Assembly (NCBI GenBank): GCA_034509755.1
Contig: CM067556.1
Span: forward strand, 39,850,045-39,914,044
Length of the DNA stretch: 64,000 bases
From: Anisodus tanguticus
Lineage: Eukaryota; Streptophyta; Magnoliopsida; Solanales; Solanaceae
Reading direction: 5' to 3'
This document shows positions 1 through 10,413 of the stretch, piece by piece. Below the pieces are notes generated by a model, which saw only the letters and a list, made by a program, of their open reading frames with translations, ran no database searches and was not told the DNA's origin. Positions within the stretch are counted from its first letter, which is position 1; each line of letters begins with the position of its first letter. The position numbers were made by a program, and so were the translations under genes.

Positions 1-426
1 TAATATCATAAGAAGCACAGCCCACAGCCCGTGAACCCGAACCGGACGGGACGGCGGCGACGCGCTTGTGGGCTTTCCTCGAACCGAAGCACATCTAGGT
101 CTTCCCTCCTTTAAACACATGGGATACCCCTTGGGGTCCCAAACCCCAAGCCAACTTTGAGACTTATAAACAGAACAATTCGTTCTTCCTCCACCGATGA
201 GGGAGAATTGATCCCATACCACACTTTTCCATGCTTCAAACACCTCATTTCGTGGACCAATATCTCTTTCATTTCTCAACGAAATTTGACGATCCTTGGC
301 CCTACGGTCATCTACTTAGTAGATTATGCATGTGTGAAGAACCGGATTCTCCAACATGCGGAACACTAGTGTTTAAGCCGTTAAAGTTGGTCGGTCGCAA
401 CTCCCGCCAAAGGCAAATTTCCAACA
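1..426 (-). repeat. Copia-A1 3' LTR (partial)
   Basis: Matches 6033-6461 closely, with a few substitutions and a 4-base difference in the CTACTTAGTAG stretch. On the minus strand it opens TGTTGGAAATTTGCC directly after the purine-rich AAGAGGGGAT, which fixes base 426 as the LTR boundary. The rest of the LTR, including the part holding the TATA box and the 29-bp tandem units, lies outside the window. Confidence 0.9.
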
Positions 427-440
427 ATCCCCTCTTGAAA
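427..440 (-). promoter_or_regulatory. Polypurine tract of Copia-A1
   Basis: Minus-strand purine run around AAGAGGGGAT, directly before the LTR start TGTTGGAAATTTGCC. This is the expected second-strand priming site. The same tract precedes the LTR of the sister copy at 40335. Confidence 0.75.
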
Positions 441-1060
441 GAGATTTTGGCGCACTCACATGGTGCCTTTTCATTTCCAGCAATACTTCAGCGGACCAAT
501 GTTGCATAAGGAGAGGTAGCTTCAGCTTTGAACCTTCCATAGTTAAATACCATCGGACTTACTTACTGCGCGGTGAACGTGATGTCTTGAACCGTCAGTG
601 TTTAGTGTAAGCCAAGTCAATAGTACCAACACAACAAATTCCCTTACTCTCTTCTTCGTAATGTTTTGTCCATTGTGTCCATGGACAACTTCTTGGATTC
701 TTAAGTGCGTTCATTTGAGACGGTCCGTCCTCGCACTTAAATAGGTGGTCTCCTAGAATGTATCCTGCTATACCCCACTTCACAAGTGTTAGGAACCATT
801 AAAAGTTTCCCAAAACCTAACCTCAACTGTTGAGGATCATTAAAGGTTTTGAAAACTTAACCTTTACCCATACTGCATATAACACTTAACGTCTATCACG
901 GGAATGACTTTGGATTTGGTGTTTCTTTACAGAAATCACTATCCGAAGTGCTCATGCTTCCACTGAAGCGATCAACTGAACCTTTACGGCTTAGCTTTTC
1001 CATTGAACCAAATTACTGGGTTCTCCAGTTAGTAAGGTTGGGTTGCCACCGTATTGGTCC
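441..1060 (-). other. Copia-A1 untranslated region between pol and the 3' LTR
   Basis: No open frame of interest. The stretch is conserved at 40335-40960 in the sister copy, so it belongs to the element. It contains a degenerate short repeat (AACCTCAACTGTTGAGGATC followed by a similar AACCTTTACC unit). Confidence 0.7.
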
Positions 1061-4000
1061 TTATTCTTTGGGTTTGAAGCCCATTCCCCTAGACAGGCAA
1101 ACCATATGATCCTTGGGTAAGCCCTTTGTCAGCGGGTCTGCTAAATTATCCTTTGACTTAATGTAATCAATGGATATTATACCCGTGGTGATCAGCTGCC
1201 TAACGGTCTTATGCCGACGTCGAATATGACGAGACTTGCCATTGTACATAGCATTATGTGCCCTTCCTAGAGCCGACTGACTGTCGCAGTGGATCATTAC
1301 CGAAGGTACGGGTTTGTTCCAACACGGAACATCCTCTAAGAAGTCATGAAGCCACTCAACTTCTTCTCCTGCTCTGTCTAAAGCGATAAACTCTGATTCT
1401 ATTGTGGATCGGGTGATGCAATTTTTCTTAGAGGATTTCCAAGACATAGCCCCACCACCAATTGTAAATACATACCCACTGGTGGACTTGGTGTTCTCTA
1501 TATCAGATATCCAGTTTGCATCACTGTACCCCTCTAGTACAGCTGGATATCTCGAATAGTGTAACCCGAAAGTTAGCGTATATTTCAGGTAATGTAATAC
1601 CCGATTCAATGCCTTCCAATGATCATCACTCGGATTATGAGTGAACCTAGCCAGCTTATTGACTGCATAAGCAATATCAGGTCTGGTGCAGTTTGTTATA
1701 TACATCAAACTACCGATCACCTGTGCATATCGCTCCTGGTATACGAGTGCACCAAGATGTTTATCAAGCTTTTGATTTGTATTTATTGGTGACTTTATCG
1801 GTGAACTGTCTAACATCTCAAACTTTCTCAAAATATCCTGGATGTAGTGAGACTGAGATAAGACCAGTCCGTCAGACGTCTTAGAGATTTTTATCCCTAA
1901 GATGACATCTGCGATACCCATATCCTTCATGTCGAAGCATTGTGTCAACATGTTCTTAGACTCTAGGATTACCCTAGGACTGCTTCCTGTGATCAACATG
2001 TCGTCTACATACAAACATATCATAACAAATGAGTCAGAGTTACCTTTTGTGTAGACACATTTATCACACTCATTAATGGCGAAACCCTTCGATGGTAGAG
2101 TACTATCAATTTTTTCATGCCATTGCTTCGGGGCTTGTGTCAGCTCGTACAGAGATTTGACAAGTCGACAGACTTTCTTCTCTTGCCCTTGAACCACATA
2201 CCCCTCGGGTTGGTCCATATAAATTTCTTCTTCCAAATCACCATTTAGGAAGGCTGTCTTGACATCCATTTGATGTATCTCAAGGTCACGCAAAGCTACG
2301 ATCGTAATGAATACCCGTATGGATGTCATCCGGGATACCGGGGAGTATGTGTCAAAGTAGTCAAGACCTTCTGTCTGCCGATAGCCTTTGACTACCAACC
2401 TGGCCTTGTACTTGTCTATAGACCCATCTGTTTTATATTTCCGTTTGAGTATCCATTTACAACCCAATGGTTTATTTTCCGGAGGAAGATCAACTAACTC
2501 CCAAGTATGGTTATGCAGAATAGAACCTATTTCACTCTCAATAACTTCTTTCCAGAGCGGTGCTTCTGGAGTTGACAATGCCTTAGCAATTGTCCTTGGT
2601 TCATCATTAACCATATAAGCTACAAAGTCAGGACCGAAAGATTTATCCTTCCTAGCCCTTTTACTTCGCCTTAGATCCATCTCTGGAGTCTCCAAGTTCT
2701 GAGAATCTGGAACACTAGATTCCGGATGTTCAGCCACCTCGAGATTCGCTAGATCTGAACCATCTAGATCCAGGCCGTCAACGACTCCCGGTTCTTGAGA
2801 GCTTTGTACATAACTTCGTTTGCGAGAGGTTATGTCTTTTTCCTTTCTAGGAAAGGTACCTTCAAAGAATAGAGCATTCATTGATTCCATGATTGTACCC
2901 TGGTGGATATCTGGAATATCTGACTTATGCACTAAGAAGCGATAAGCACTATTGTTATTTGCATATCCGATGAATATGCAATCTACAGTCTTAGGCCCAA
3001 TTTTGACCTGCTTTGGCTTGGGTACTTCAACCTTTTCCAAACAACCCCACACCTTAAAATATTTGTAGGTGGGTTTCTTTCTCTTCCATGATTCATATGG
3101 AGTTTTTTCATTACCCTTATGTGGGACTCTATTAAGAATCGTATTAGCGGTAAGGACGACTTCTCCCCACATGTTTTGTGGAAGACCAGAATTGATGAGC
3201 AAAGCATTCATCATTTCCTTCAATGTGCGGTTCTTGCGTTCCGCCACACCATTCGATTGAGGTGAGTATGGAGCCGTCTTTTGATGAACAATGCCTTTTT
3301 GGGCACAGTATTTCTCAAATGACGCTATGTATTCTCCCCCTCTATCGCTACGAATGGATTTAATCCGCAGGCTTAGTTGGTTCTTAACTTCTGCTTTGTA
3401 ACGTCCGAATATTTCAAAGGCTTCATCCTTACTTTTCAACAAGTAAAGGTAAAAATATCTTGTGCTATCATCAATGAATGTCACAAAGTACTTGTTCCCC
3501 CCTTTACTTTGTGCGAACTTCAAATCACATATATCTGTGTGAATAAGTTCTAGAGGAGCGGTATTCCTTTCGACGGATAGAAAATGAAGCTTGGTGAGTT
3601 TTGCCTCTACGCACACCTCACACTTATGTTGAGGGTTTACGTTGATAGACGGCAACAACTCCATCTTTACCAGCCTTTGGATAGACTTGTAGTTAACGTG
3701 TCCTAATCTATGATGCCATAAATTAGAAGACTCAAGCAAATAAGAAGAAGGTTCAACTTTATTACTTGGACGCATTACAGACATGGCATTTACTTTGAAG
3801 AGGACTTCACAGACGAAGCCTCTCCCCACAAAAGTGTCATTCATAGTGAGTACAAACTTATTAGATTCAAACACTAGCCTAAAACCAACATTAACCAATA
3901 AAGGTCCAAAAATTAAATTTCTTCTAATATCTGGGACGTGCATCACTTCCTTCGGAGTGAGCTCATTTCCGGAAGTCATCTTCAGGACCACCTTTCCTAC

Positions 4001-4648
4001 CCCCAGCACGTCAGACGAAGCGTTATTGCCCATGAACATCTTCTTGTCGGTGATTGGTGTGTACGTAGAGGCATCTCTATTGGAACAGATGTGTCTGGTA
4101 GCTCCTGTGTCTACCCACCACTGCATCGGATTCTCAACCAGGTTTGCTTCTAGCACCACTGCCGAGAACTCCTCAATCATGTCATCCATGAGCGTGTCCT
4201 TGACAACGTTAGCATGCGCCTTGCCTTTAGGCTTGACTTTCTGTTGTTGCTCTGTCTTGAGCTTGTGGCATTCCTTGATCTTATGACCAGGTTTCCCACA
4301 GTGGTGACAGTTACATCTGAACATCTCCGCTGCGTGGGCCTTGCCGTCTTTCTGGAACTTCCGCTTCTTGCTTGGGTTCCCTTTGGCCTCAGCCAGATTT
4401 GTCTTTGCCTCAGCAAGTTGTTTACCCCTAGGCAAGGCCTTCTTGTTATCTTCCTGGATTTGGAGTTTGATAACAAGCTCTTCAAAGGTCATCTCCTTTG
4501 TCTTGAGTTTCAAGTAACTCATAAACTCATTCCACGAAGGAGGTAACTTTTCAATCAGAGATGCAACAAAAAACTGCTCATTTGGTTTCATTCCTTCCAA
4601 ATCCAGGTGATGTAAAATCATTTGGAATTCCTGGACTTGGGACATCAC
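1061..4648 (-). CDS. Copia-A1 pol polyprotein, long open frame
   Basis: About 1195 codons, unusually well preserved for this window. Domains by rough residue: end of gag with a CCHC zinc knuckle (CHHCGKPGHKIKEC, 114-127); aspartic protease with DTGA (180-183); GAG-pre-integrase (LWHHRLGH, about 312); integrase with TDIC and SDRGGEY and the E of NGVAERKNR about 35 residues later; reverse transcriptase with YVDD near 880; RNase H near 1040-1170, ending in LADPLTKGL. The first codon is GTG overlapping the gag stop, so this is the downstream half of one gag-pol frame split by a one-base frameshift near 4645, not an independent start. Some substitutions may affect activity, for example YELTQAP where YGLKQAP is usual. 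The family identification is secure; activity is not implied. Confidence 0.93.
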   Translation of the reverse strand: MMSQVQEFQMILHHLDLEGMKPNEQFFVASLIEKLPPSWNEFMSYLKLKTKEMTFEELVIKLQIQEDNKKALPRGKQLAEAKTNLAEAKGNPSKKRKFQKDGKAHAAEMFRCNCHHCGKPGHKIKECHKLKTEQQQKVKPKGKAHANVVKDTLMDDMIEEFSAVVLEANLVENPMQWWVDTGATRHICSNRDASTYTPITDKKMFMGNNASSDVLGVGKVVLKMTSGNELTPKEVMHVPDIRRNLIFGPLLVNVGFRLVFESNKFVLTMNDTFVGRGFVCEVLFKVNAMSVMRPSNKVEPSSYLLESSNLWHHRLGHVNYKSIQRLVKMELLPSINVNPQHKCEVCVEAKLTKLHFLSVERNTAPLELIHTDICDLKFAQSKGGNKYFVTFIDDSTRYFYLYLLKSKDEAFEIFGRYKAEVKNQLSLRIKSIRSDRGGEYIASFEKYCAQKGIVHQKTAPYSPQSNGVAERKNRTLKEMMNALLINSGLPQNMWGEVVLTANTILNRVPHKGNEKTPYESWKRKKPTYKYFKVWGCLEKVEVPKPKQVKIGPKTVDCIFIGYANNNSAYRFLVHKSDIPDIHQGTIMESMNALFFEGTFPRKEKDITSRKRSYVQSSQEPGVVDGLDLDGSDLANLEVAEHPESSVPDSQNLETPEMDLRRSKRARKDKSFGPDFVAYMVNDEPRTIAKALSTPEAPLWKEVIESEIGSILHNHTWELVDLPPENKPLGCKWILKRKYKTDGSIDKYKARLVVKGYRQTEGLDYFDTYSPVSRMTSIRVFITIVALRDLEIHQMDVKTAFLNGDLEEEIYMDQPEGYVVQGQEKKVCRLVKSLYELTQAPKQWHEKIDSTLPSKGFAINECDKCVYTKGNSDSFVMICLYVDDMLITGSSPRVILESKNMLTQCFDMKDMGIADVILGIKISKTSDGLVLSQSHYIQDILRKFEMLDSSPIKSPINTNQKLDKHLGALVYQERYAQVIGSLMYITNCTRPDIAYAVNKLARFTHNPSDDHWKALNRVLHYLKYTLTFGLHYSRYPAVLEGYSDANWISDIENTKSTSGYVFTIGGGAMSWKSSKKNCITRSTIESEFIALDRAGEEVEWLHDFLEDVPCWNKPVPSVMIHCDSQSALGRAHNAMYNGKSRHIRRRHKTVRQLITTGIISIDYIKSKDNLADPLTKGLPKDHMVCLSRGMGFKPKE

Positions 4649-5265
4649 ATCTTACTATCCACCATTTGGAATTTTAGAAATTTCCCAACGATGAACTTCT
4701 TAGTACCCGCATCTTGTGCGTTGTACTTCTTTTGCAGTTTTTCCCACGGCTCTCTGGCAGTGCCAACGGTGCAATAGAACGTGTAGAGAGGGTCTGCCAA
4801 GCAGTTCAGTAAGTAATTCTTACACATGAAATCGCTATGATTCCATGCATTAAGAACCATCTTCATGCCATAAATGACATGGATACCAAGGCCCCCTTCA
4901 CCCGTTTCATTAGGCGAAGAGTCCATTTCATCTCCAGCTTGTAGAGGATCTTCCGTTAGGAACCGGGCCATGCCAATAACTGTTAAGTAGAACAACATCT
5001 TTTGCTGCCATCTCTTAAAGTTTGAGCCCATGAATTTTTCAGGGCGATCATGGTGGAATGAGGAGGATGGAGTAATAAAGGCAGCAGACGTGCCTTGGGC
5101 GGTAGCGGGGAAGGCAACAGAGTTGCTGCCTTGGACAGTAGCGGCAGCAGCAGTGAAGGCAGCGGAGTTGCTGCCTTGGACAGTAGCGGCAGTAGCGGGG
5201 AAGGCAGCATTGTTGCCTTGAGTGGCAGCAGTAGCAACAACAGAATCAGTCAAGTTTCCAGCCAT
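4645..5265 (-). CDS. Copia-A1 gag (N-terminal part), ends at a frameshift
   Basis: About 206 codons. The N-terminus is low-complexity Ala/Thr-rich from a tandem repeat (CAGTAGCGGCAG-type units at about 5100-5235), followed by a UBN2/DUF4219-like gag body (PEKFMGSNFKRWQQKML). It stops at TGA 4645-4647 just where the pol frame opens in the next frame; a one-base change there would explain the split. The sister copy's gag start (42797) lacks most of the Ala repeat, so the repeat expanded in this copy or contracted in the other. Confidence 0.85.
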   Translation of the reverse strand: MAGNLTDSVVATAATQGNNAAFPATAATVQGSNSAAFTAAAATVQGSNSVAFPATAQGTSAAFITPSSSFHHDRPEKFMGSNFKRWQQKMLFYLTVIGMARFLTEDPLQAGDEMDSSPNETGEGGLGIHVIYGMKMVLNAWNHSDFMCKNYLLNCLADPLYTFYCTVGTAREPWEKLQKKYNAQDAGTKKFIVGKFLKFQMVDSKM

Positions 5266-5688
5266 GTAGCAGCAGTTACAGTAAGCAAAATATTGTCTTA
5301 AACTTGTTGGTTACAAAGGTGCAGGAAACAGAAATTACAAGTAACAGAAATTACAAGTAACTGCTAAGTATCAAGAACTGAAATTACAATTGAACTATAA
5401 ACTGAAATTACAATGAACTTGAAGAATAAACTGGAACAATTTTTGGTATGCTGAGTCGAGTGCTTGCACTCTGTATTTAAGAAAATATTGCTCCGTATGT
5501 ATCCTTTCTACGTCCTGGACAATTGTCTCCCAAGATAAAACAGCAAGTGAACAAATGAGCAAAGGAAACTCAAGTGTTACCGTGAAGAATTTTGAGTAAT
5601 GAAAATGATGCTGGAAGGTAGTAGGAAGACTGTTTTTTGGTTATGTTTATGTGTTTTCGTGTGGCTCAACAATGGTGACAAAGGGTCC

Positions 5689-5698
5689 TTTATATAGT
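5689..5698 (-). promoter_or_regulatory. TATA box of the Copia-A1 LTR
   Basis: Minus-strand CTATATAAAGG within the 5' LTR, about 385 bp before its inner edge, a normal place for the U3/R promoter of a Copia LTR. Inferred from position and sequence only. Confidence 0.55.
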
Positions 5699-5904
5699 TG
5701 AAGGATAGGCTTACCAACTGCCCACATAAGTGTCATTACTGGCCAAGTAATGACAATTATGGAAGTAGTAATTCACCAAAATAAATGGTGAATTTGATGT
5801 GCAACGGATGGCATTTAGGAAGAGTAATTCAGCCAAAATAAATGGCTGAATTGAGTGCTGTTGATGTTCTGTTCTCTGCCCAATCTGACTTTCTTGAAAC
5901 TTCA

Positions 5905-6026
5905 GGGACCAAACTGTACATATGAATGAATTCTGGTCCAAACTGTACATATGAAGGAATTATGGTCCAAACTGTACATATGAAGGAATTATGGTCCAAA
6001 CTGTACATATGAAAGAATTTTGGTCC
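5905..6026 (-). repeat. Four tandem 29-bp units in the LTR upstream region
   Basis: Units begin GGTCCAAACTGTACATATG (first GGACCAAACTG) at about 5906, 5935, 5964 and 5993, followed by a partial unit. They lie about 210-330 bp upstream of the LTR TATA box in transcription direction. The sister LTRs have only one degenerate copy (AAACTGTAAATACTAAATTT). Confidence 0.85.
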
Positions 6027-6461
6027 AAAAAGATAATATCAGAAGAAGCACATCCCATAGCCCGTGAGCCCGTGAACCGGGACGGGGGGCGGTGCGCGTG
6101 TGAGCTTTCATCGAACAGAAGCACATCTAGGTCTTCCCTCCTTTAAACACGTGGAATACCCCTTGGGGTCCCAAACCCCAAACCAACTTTGAGACTTATA
6201 AACAAAACAATTCTTTCTTCCTCCACCGATGAGGGAGAATTGATCCCATACCACACTTTTCCATGCTTCAAACATCTCACTTCGTGGACCAATATCTCTT
6301 TCATTTCTCAACGAAATTTGACGATCCTTGGTCCTACGGTCATCTACTTACTTAGTAGATTATGCATGTGTGAAGAACCGGATTCTCCAACATGCGGAAC
6401 GCTAATGTTTAAGCCGTTAAAGTTGATCGATCGCAACTCCTGTCAAAGGCAAATTTCCAAC

Positions 6462-6828
6462 TGAAATCACATAATAGCTCTACTTAAAGCTTTGAGTCTG
6501 CGAAAGTATGAAATAAACTGAGAAGCGCAAAAGCTGCCGAATATGGCAGATGGCTCTAACGTCACTGCAGTTGCTTTTTGCAATAGAATTGTCCTCTAAA
6601 TTTTCAGTATTTACCAAAAAACATGAAGGTAACTATGTAATAAGGAAACAAATCAGGGGCAAAAAGAGAAACATGAAAAGTGTTAATGATGCATAATGAC
6701 ACAAGCGAAAGATAATTTAGTCAAAACATTATAAAGTCTGTACAACAGCTACAATCAGAATTGTTTAGACCAATCATAATATTTCATTTTGATCGATGGC
6801 CAAACTGCCCTCAAATGTCAAAGCAGGC
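6462..6828. other. Unassigned flank between Copia-A1 and the hAT element
   Basis: Not obviously repetitive within the window. On the minus strand, the bases next to the hAT insertion (10422-10449 joined to 6836-6785) form a short open frame preceded by a plausible splice acceptor. Otherwise nothing recognised. Confidence 0.4.
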
Positions 6829-6836
6829 ATGTTGAC

Positions 6837-6858
6837 TAGGGGTGGCCAGTGGGCCGGG
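6837..6858 (+). repeat. hAT left terminal inverted repeat
   Basis: TAGGGGTGGCCAGTGGGCC followed by GGG. It matches the reverse complement of the right end at 21 of 22 bases. Confidence 0.95.
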
Positions 6859-7065
6859 CTCGGGTCTGGCAGGCCGGGTCTGGCGGGGTCGGGGTCGGGG
6901 CGGGACGAGCCAGGGGGTCGGGGTCGGGTCTAGCGGGCCTAGCGGGGTCGGGTCTGGGCGGGACCTGCTCCAGTCCCGTCCCGATCCTGATCCCGTCGGT
7001 ATCGGGGCGGGGTCGGGACGGGGTCGGGGCGGGCTCGGGCTCGGGGCGGGGTACGGTCGGGTTTT
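6859..7065 (+). repeat. hAT left subterminal G-rich block
   Basis: Array of short units such as GGGTCGGGGCGGG and GGGTCTGGCGGG, G-rich on the plus strand, with many runs of three or more G. Minus-strand translation gives meaningless Pro/Arg/Asp-rich frames. Subterminal repeats in hAT elements commonly bind transposase; that role is inferred here. Confidence 0.8.
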
Positions 7066-7287
7066 CGTTTTTTTTTTTTTTAAAATAACATATGTATAAA
7101 AAAACCTCAATAAACAAAACAAGATAGTGTAATAAAAACATCCCAAGGCTGTTTTTGTACCTCTTATATTATTTAATAGACATATGATTTTTTTGTAATA
7201 CAAATACAATTGTCTAAAATCTAAATTGCAACTTTGTGGTGTTGTCCAAAAGTTGCAAATTACATAATAAAATTGCAATTAAAAAAA

Positions 7288-9732
7288 TTACATTTTCAAA
7301 AAAACCTGTTCTAATTGCTTGATGATTTCATGTGGTTCTTCGGTTGGAATTGGTATTTGTTGGTCAAATTGATCCACGTCGCTTCCACTACCTTCGGTTA
7401 AGATTTCGTTGTAGTTTTCATCATCTTCTTCGTTGATCTCCGGTTGACCGCACCTTCTCCGCTCCGCTCGTATCCAATCTCTCGAATAATACCGCAATTT
7501 CCAAGTCGTCTCCGGCCAATGAGTGTCTCGTGGTCTCCTATTTGATATCCGTTCGTCTGTGAGAAAAGCGCTTTCCGACGCAGCTTGATGACGCTTGAAT
7601 GTTCAAAACATCTCGAGCCATCAATGAAAGTGTCGGAAAGGTCTTCTCATTCCCCTCCAAGATTTCAAATAAGTCTTCTTGTCCATCTTCATTGATAACT
7701 TCTTGATACGGTACATAACCCCGCAAAATAAAAATATCCAACTCGCTAATTTGGTTAGTAGTAGAGGTAGGGCCGCACATTCTATTTCGAGGCTTTCAAT
7801 ACTAGCCGCGAAAACAAAGATGTCTTTTGTGAGGTTGTGTTGAAGATGAAGAAGATGGTATGGAAGCCGGTAAGTTACTAGCATTTTCTTGTTGATAAAA
7901 TCTATATATATTTTTGCATTGGTGTTCTACGCTAGACACCGCTTCTTCTTTAGTTTGTTCAATAGGTGGTGGGTGATTTAGATTTTTGGGACTTGGAGGT
8001 GGTAGTACTTCTATACAATCGTAAATAGTTTCAATTAGTGATTTAGTACCGTCTATTTTAATAGTAGGATTTAATACAGAACCAATAATATAAATAGAGG
8101 GAATAGGAATAAAATATTTTTTAATTTTGACAAACATTTTTTTAATAGCTTTGCCTTATAAGCTTTGTTTTTCCATATATTCACTAAGTAATAAAAATAT
8201 TAGAGTTATATAAAATAACATAGTTGAAATAGTAGGATAATATATACCGGAAAATTCATTTGTTGCTTGAAAAAATTTCTCTAAAAATACAATAAGTTCG
8301 GAAATTTTTACCCAATCACTATCTAAAATCATATCAGCTGGCTTTTTATTATGAGAGTTAAAAAATAAAGTTATAGGTAATTTATAGTCATAAGCAACAA
8401 GTAGTTGCTCGTATAAAGAATTCCACCTAGTGGATACTTCTTGTGGAATTCTTCTATAAGGTAGTCCACAATCGTGACAAGTTTTTTTATATTTTTTTCT
8501 ACGTTGTACTTTATTACTTTTAAAAATAAAGTTTATAGCAAATTGTATTTTACTAAGAATGTCTTCAAAAAGTGATAGACCATCCTTTACAATTAAGTTA
8601 TATATATGGCACGCACATTTTATATGAAAATGGTCTGGAAAAGATGGAGTTAAACTATTTTTTAACACTGTAATTGCGTAATTGTTATTAGAAGCGTTAT
8701 CTAATGTAATAGTCATAATTTTATCGGTAATTCCGTAATAATCGCACACTTGATAAATATTTTCTGCAATAAAAGTACCAAAGTGTGCCTATCATCTATA
8801 TATCTATACGCTAAAATACGTTTCGCATAGACCATTTATAATCTATCCAATGACAAGTTACAGTTAAATAATCATGGCCGTTAGTACTACGACCTATATC
8901 GACGTGATAGATACTTTGCCATTAAAATGATATAATGAAAAACGTAAATATTGTTGATATTCATGCGCGAATTTAAATACATCTCTCTTAACAGCTTGAT
9001 CTAGGAAAACCGTTAAAAGCAGGATTATATATATCTCTAATGTAATGAATAAAACCGGAGATGAAGGAAATGAAAAAGGCAAACCCTCCACAACTAATTT
9101 TGATATTGCTTCCCTATCTCTATGTTTATTGTATTTAGAGCCTACAATTCCCCCCGTCATAGGGTTAATTTGACCCCGTACTTGGTCCGGACAAGATCGG
9201 TATGTGAACCTTGTCCCGATGGAGCGGCGTTTGCGCACTGGTTTTGAAGCCTGGTATTGGGCATACCTAGCCGGATGAGCACTTACTACGTGTCTAATTA
9301 AACCCCCGTCCCACCGTGACCTTTTCCGCTTTTAAATTTTAAAACATTTTTACAAATTTTACATATGGCTACTTGATTCTCTACGTCCCTATCAAAAAAT
9401 GTCCATGCATCTGATTTTAATGGTCGTTTTGCTGGACCTCGTCTCATACTAGGGGGAATAGGAGGTATTTCAGTTGAAGGTGCACTAGTGGGTGTGTTGT
9501 CATCAACATTAGTGGGTATATCATCTAGATCATCGTCTAAATTAAAGTCTTCTTGAGTTCCAGAAAATAGCTCCTGGTCTAAATCTAATGGTATTGTAGG
9601 AAAATGTTGAGTATCAACAAAATCATCCTGTGTAGGAATAAGATGACTAGAAGAAGTACCCTTGCCGTGGTTGCCCCTACTAGAAGAAGCACTCTTACCC
9701 TTACCCTTAAACATACCTTTTAATCCTTCCAT
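7288..9732 (-). pseudogene. hAT transposase, frameshifted
   Basis: Starts at ATG 9732 with a basic Ser/Gly-rich N-terminus and an acidic stretch, then a BED-type zinc finger (WTFFDRDVENQVAICKIC, 9298-9420) that runs out of frame at 9298. Downstream pieces in other frames are QINPMTGGIVGSKYNKHRD (about 9130-9180), the catalytic-core region with TITLDNASNNNYA and HIKCACHIYNLIVKDGL and the STRWNSLYEQL motif (8156-8749), and a C-terminal dimerisation region (DVLNIQASSSCVGKRFSHRR, 7538-7780). An acidic tail lies at 7288-7497. At least four frame changes separate the parts. Introns could explain one of them, but no convincing splice pair is evident. Catalytic residues cannot all be checked. Confidence 0.88.
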
Positions 9733-10204
9733 TTTAATTATGATAATAAATAATTAAAGACAATGAAATTAAATGCGCTAAATAAAAATATAAAATAAAC
9801 AGACAATAATAATTTAATGAAGGAACGAATGTACCAAACGCCGACGTAACGTCGACGTGTAATCGAGAGATTGAAAATTGAAACTTTGCTCGATGGAAGA
9901 TCCTCAAGCTAGTTGCCAACTTCACTCCCAATTCCCAAATGAATTAATAAAATTGAATATTTAGCAAACAATGTAGAGAGATATATTGAGAAATTAGAGA
10001 GATTGTAGGAAGATTTGTGAGAAAGATGAAGAGAAAATGAGTTATTTATAGTTGAAAAATTGGGTTAAAGTGTAAATATAATAACTTGTGGATTAAAAAT
10101 AAATATTAAGGGGTAGGGGGGTTGGGGGAGGGGGGGCCTAAAATGGCCGTTGGCCAATGGCCATAATCTAAAATGGCCGTTGGTGCAACGGTCATTTTTG
10201 CAAA

Positions 10205-10391
10205 GGGGGAAAAGGGCGGGGTCGGGGTCGGGGTCGGGGCGGGCTCGGGGCGGGGATGGGTCAGGCGGGCCTGGGGCGGGCTCGGGTCTGGCGGGACGAG
10301 ACATCGTCCCGTCCCGAGTTCGAGTCCTGCCCCCGTTAATTATTTTTTTTTAAAGCGGGCTCGGGACGGGGTCGGGTCGGGGTCGGGCCGT
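10205..10391 (+). repeat. hAT right subterminal G-rich block
   Basis: GGGTCGGGG-type units, again G-rich on the plus strand, so the two blocks are in direct rather than inverted orientation relative to the element ends. It contains a short inverted pair GGGACGA / TCGTCCC near 10291-10308. Confidence 0.8.
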
Positions 10392-10413
10392 CCCGGCCCA
10401 CTGGCCAGCCCTA
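10392..10413 (-). repeat. hAT right terminal inverted repeat
   Basis: Plus strand CCCGGCCCACTGGCCAGCCC plus TA, the reverse complement of the left end with one mismatch at position 6. Confidence 0.95.

Larger units (their letters stand above)
1..6461 (-). mobile_element. Copia-A1: Ty1/Copia LTR retrotransposon, 3' LTR cut by window edge
   Basis: Minus-strand element in the order (read right to left) 5' LTR 5305-6461, gag, pol, polypurine tract, 3' LTR 1-426. The two LTR copies align from window base 1 onward with base 6033 onward and share the end GCAAATTTCCAAC. A sister copy of the same family lies at 39255-43728. The domain order protease, integrase, reverse transcriptase, RNase H is diagnostic of Copia. 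The left target duplication is outside the window, so it cannot be checked. I did not find the usual TGGTATCAGAGC primer binding site next to the 5' LTR. Confidence 0.95.
5305..6461 (-). repeat. Copia-A1 5' LTR, complete
   Basis: 1157 bp. The plus-strand left edge is TGTTGGTTACAAAGG and the right edge GCAAATTTCCAAC; the final A expected from the other copies is T here. A minus-strand TATA box (CTATATAAAGG) sits at about 5689-5698. Upstream of it (5905-6026) lie four tandem 29-bp units. The sister LTRs at 39255 and 42826 align along most of the length. Confidence 0.9.
6837..10413 (-). mobile_element. hAT DNA transposon with perfect 8-bp target duplication
   Basis: 3577 bp. Terminal inverted repeats of 22 bp (6837-6858 and 10392-10413) start TAGGGGTGGCCAGTGGGCC on the left and TAGGGCTGGCCAGTGGGCC on the right, with one mismatch. 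Flanks are identical 8-bp ATGTTGAC duplications at 6829-6836 and 10414-10421. Eight-base duplications and TAGGG termini are hAT hallmarks. The minus strand encodes a BED-finger and hAT transposase remnant. The intact target duplication suggests a fairly recent insertion, although the transposase is frameshifted, so this copy probably moved with help from another. Confidence 0.95.

Noticed and set aside
3783..4286. 167-codon plus-strand frame
   Set aside because: It is antisense to the well-supported Copia-A1 protease and gag region; no domain.
6842..7141. Several overlapping frames of about 80-100 codons rich in Pro, Arg, Gly and Ser across the hAT left end, and similar ones at 10065-10448
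   Set aside because: They are translations of the GGGTCGGGG subterminal arrays on both strands; composition explains their openness.
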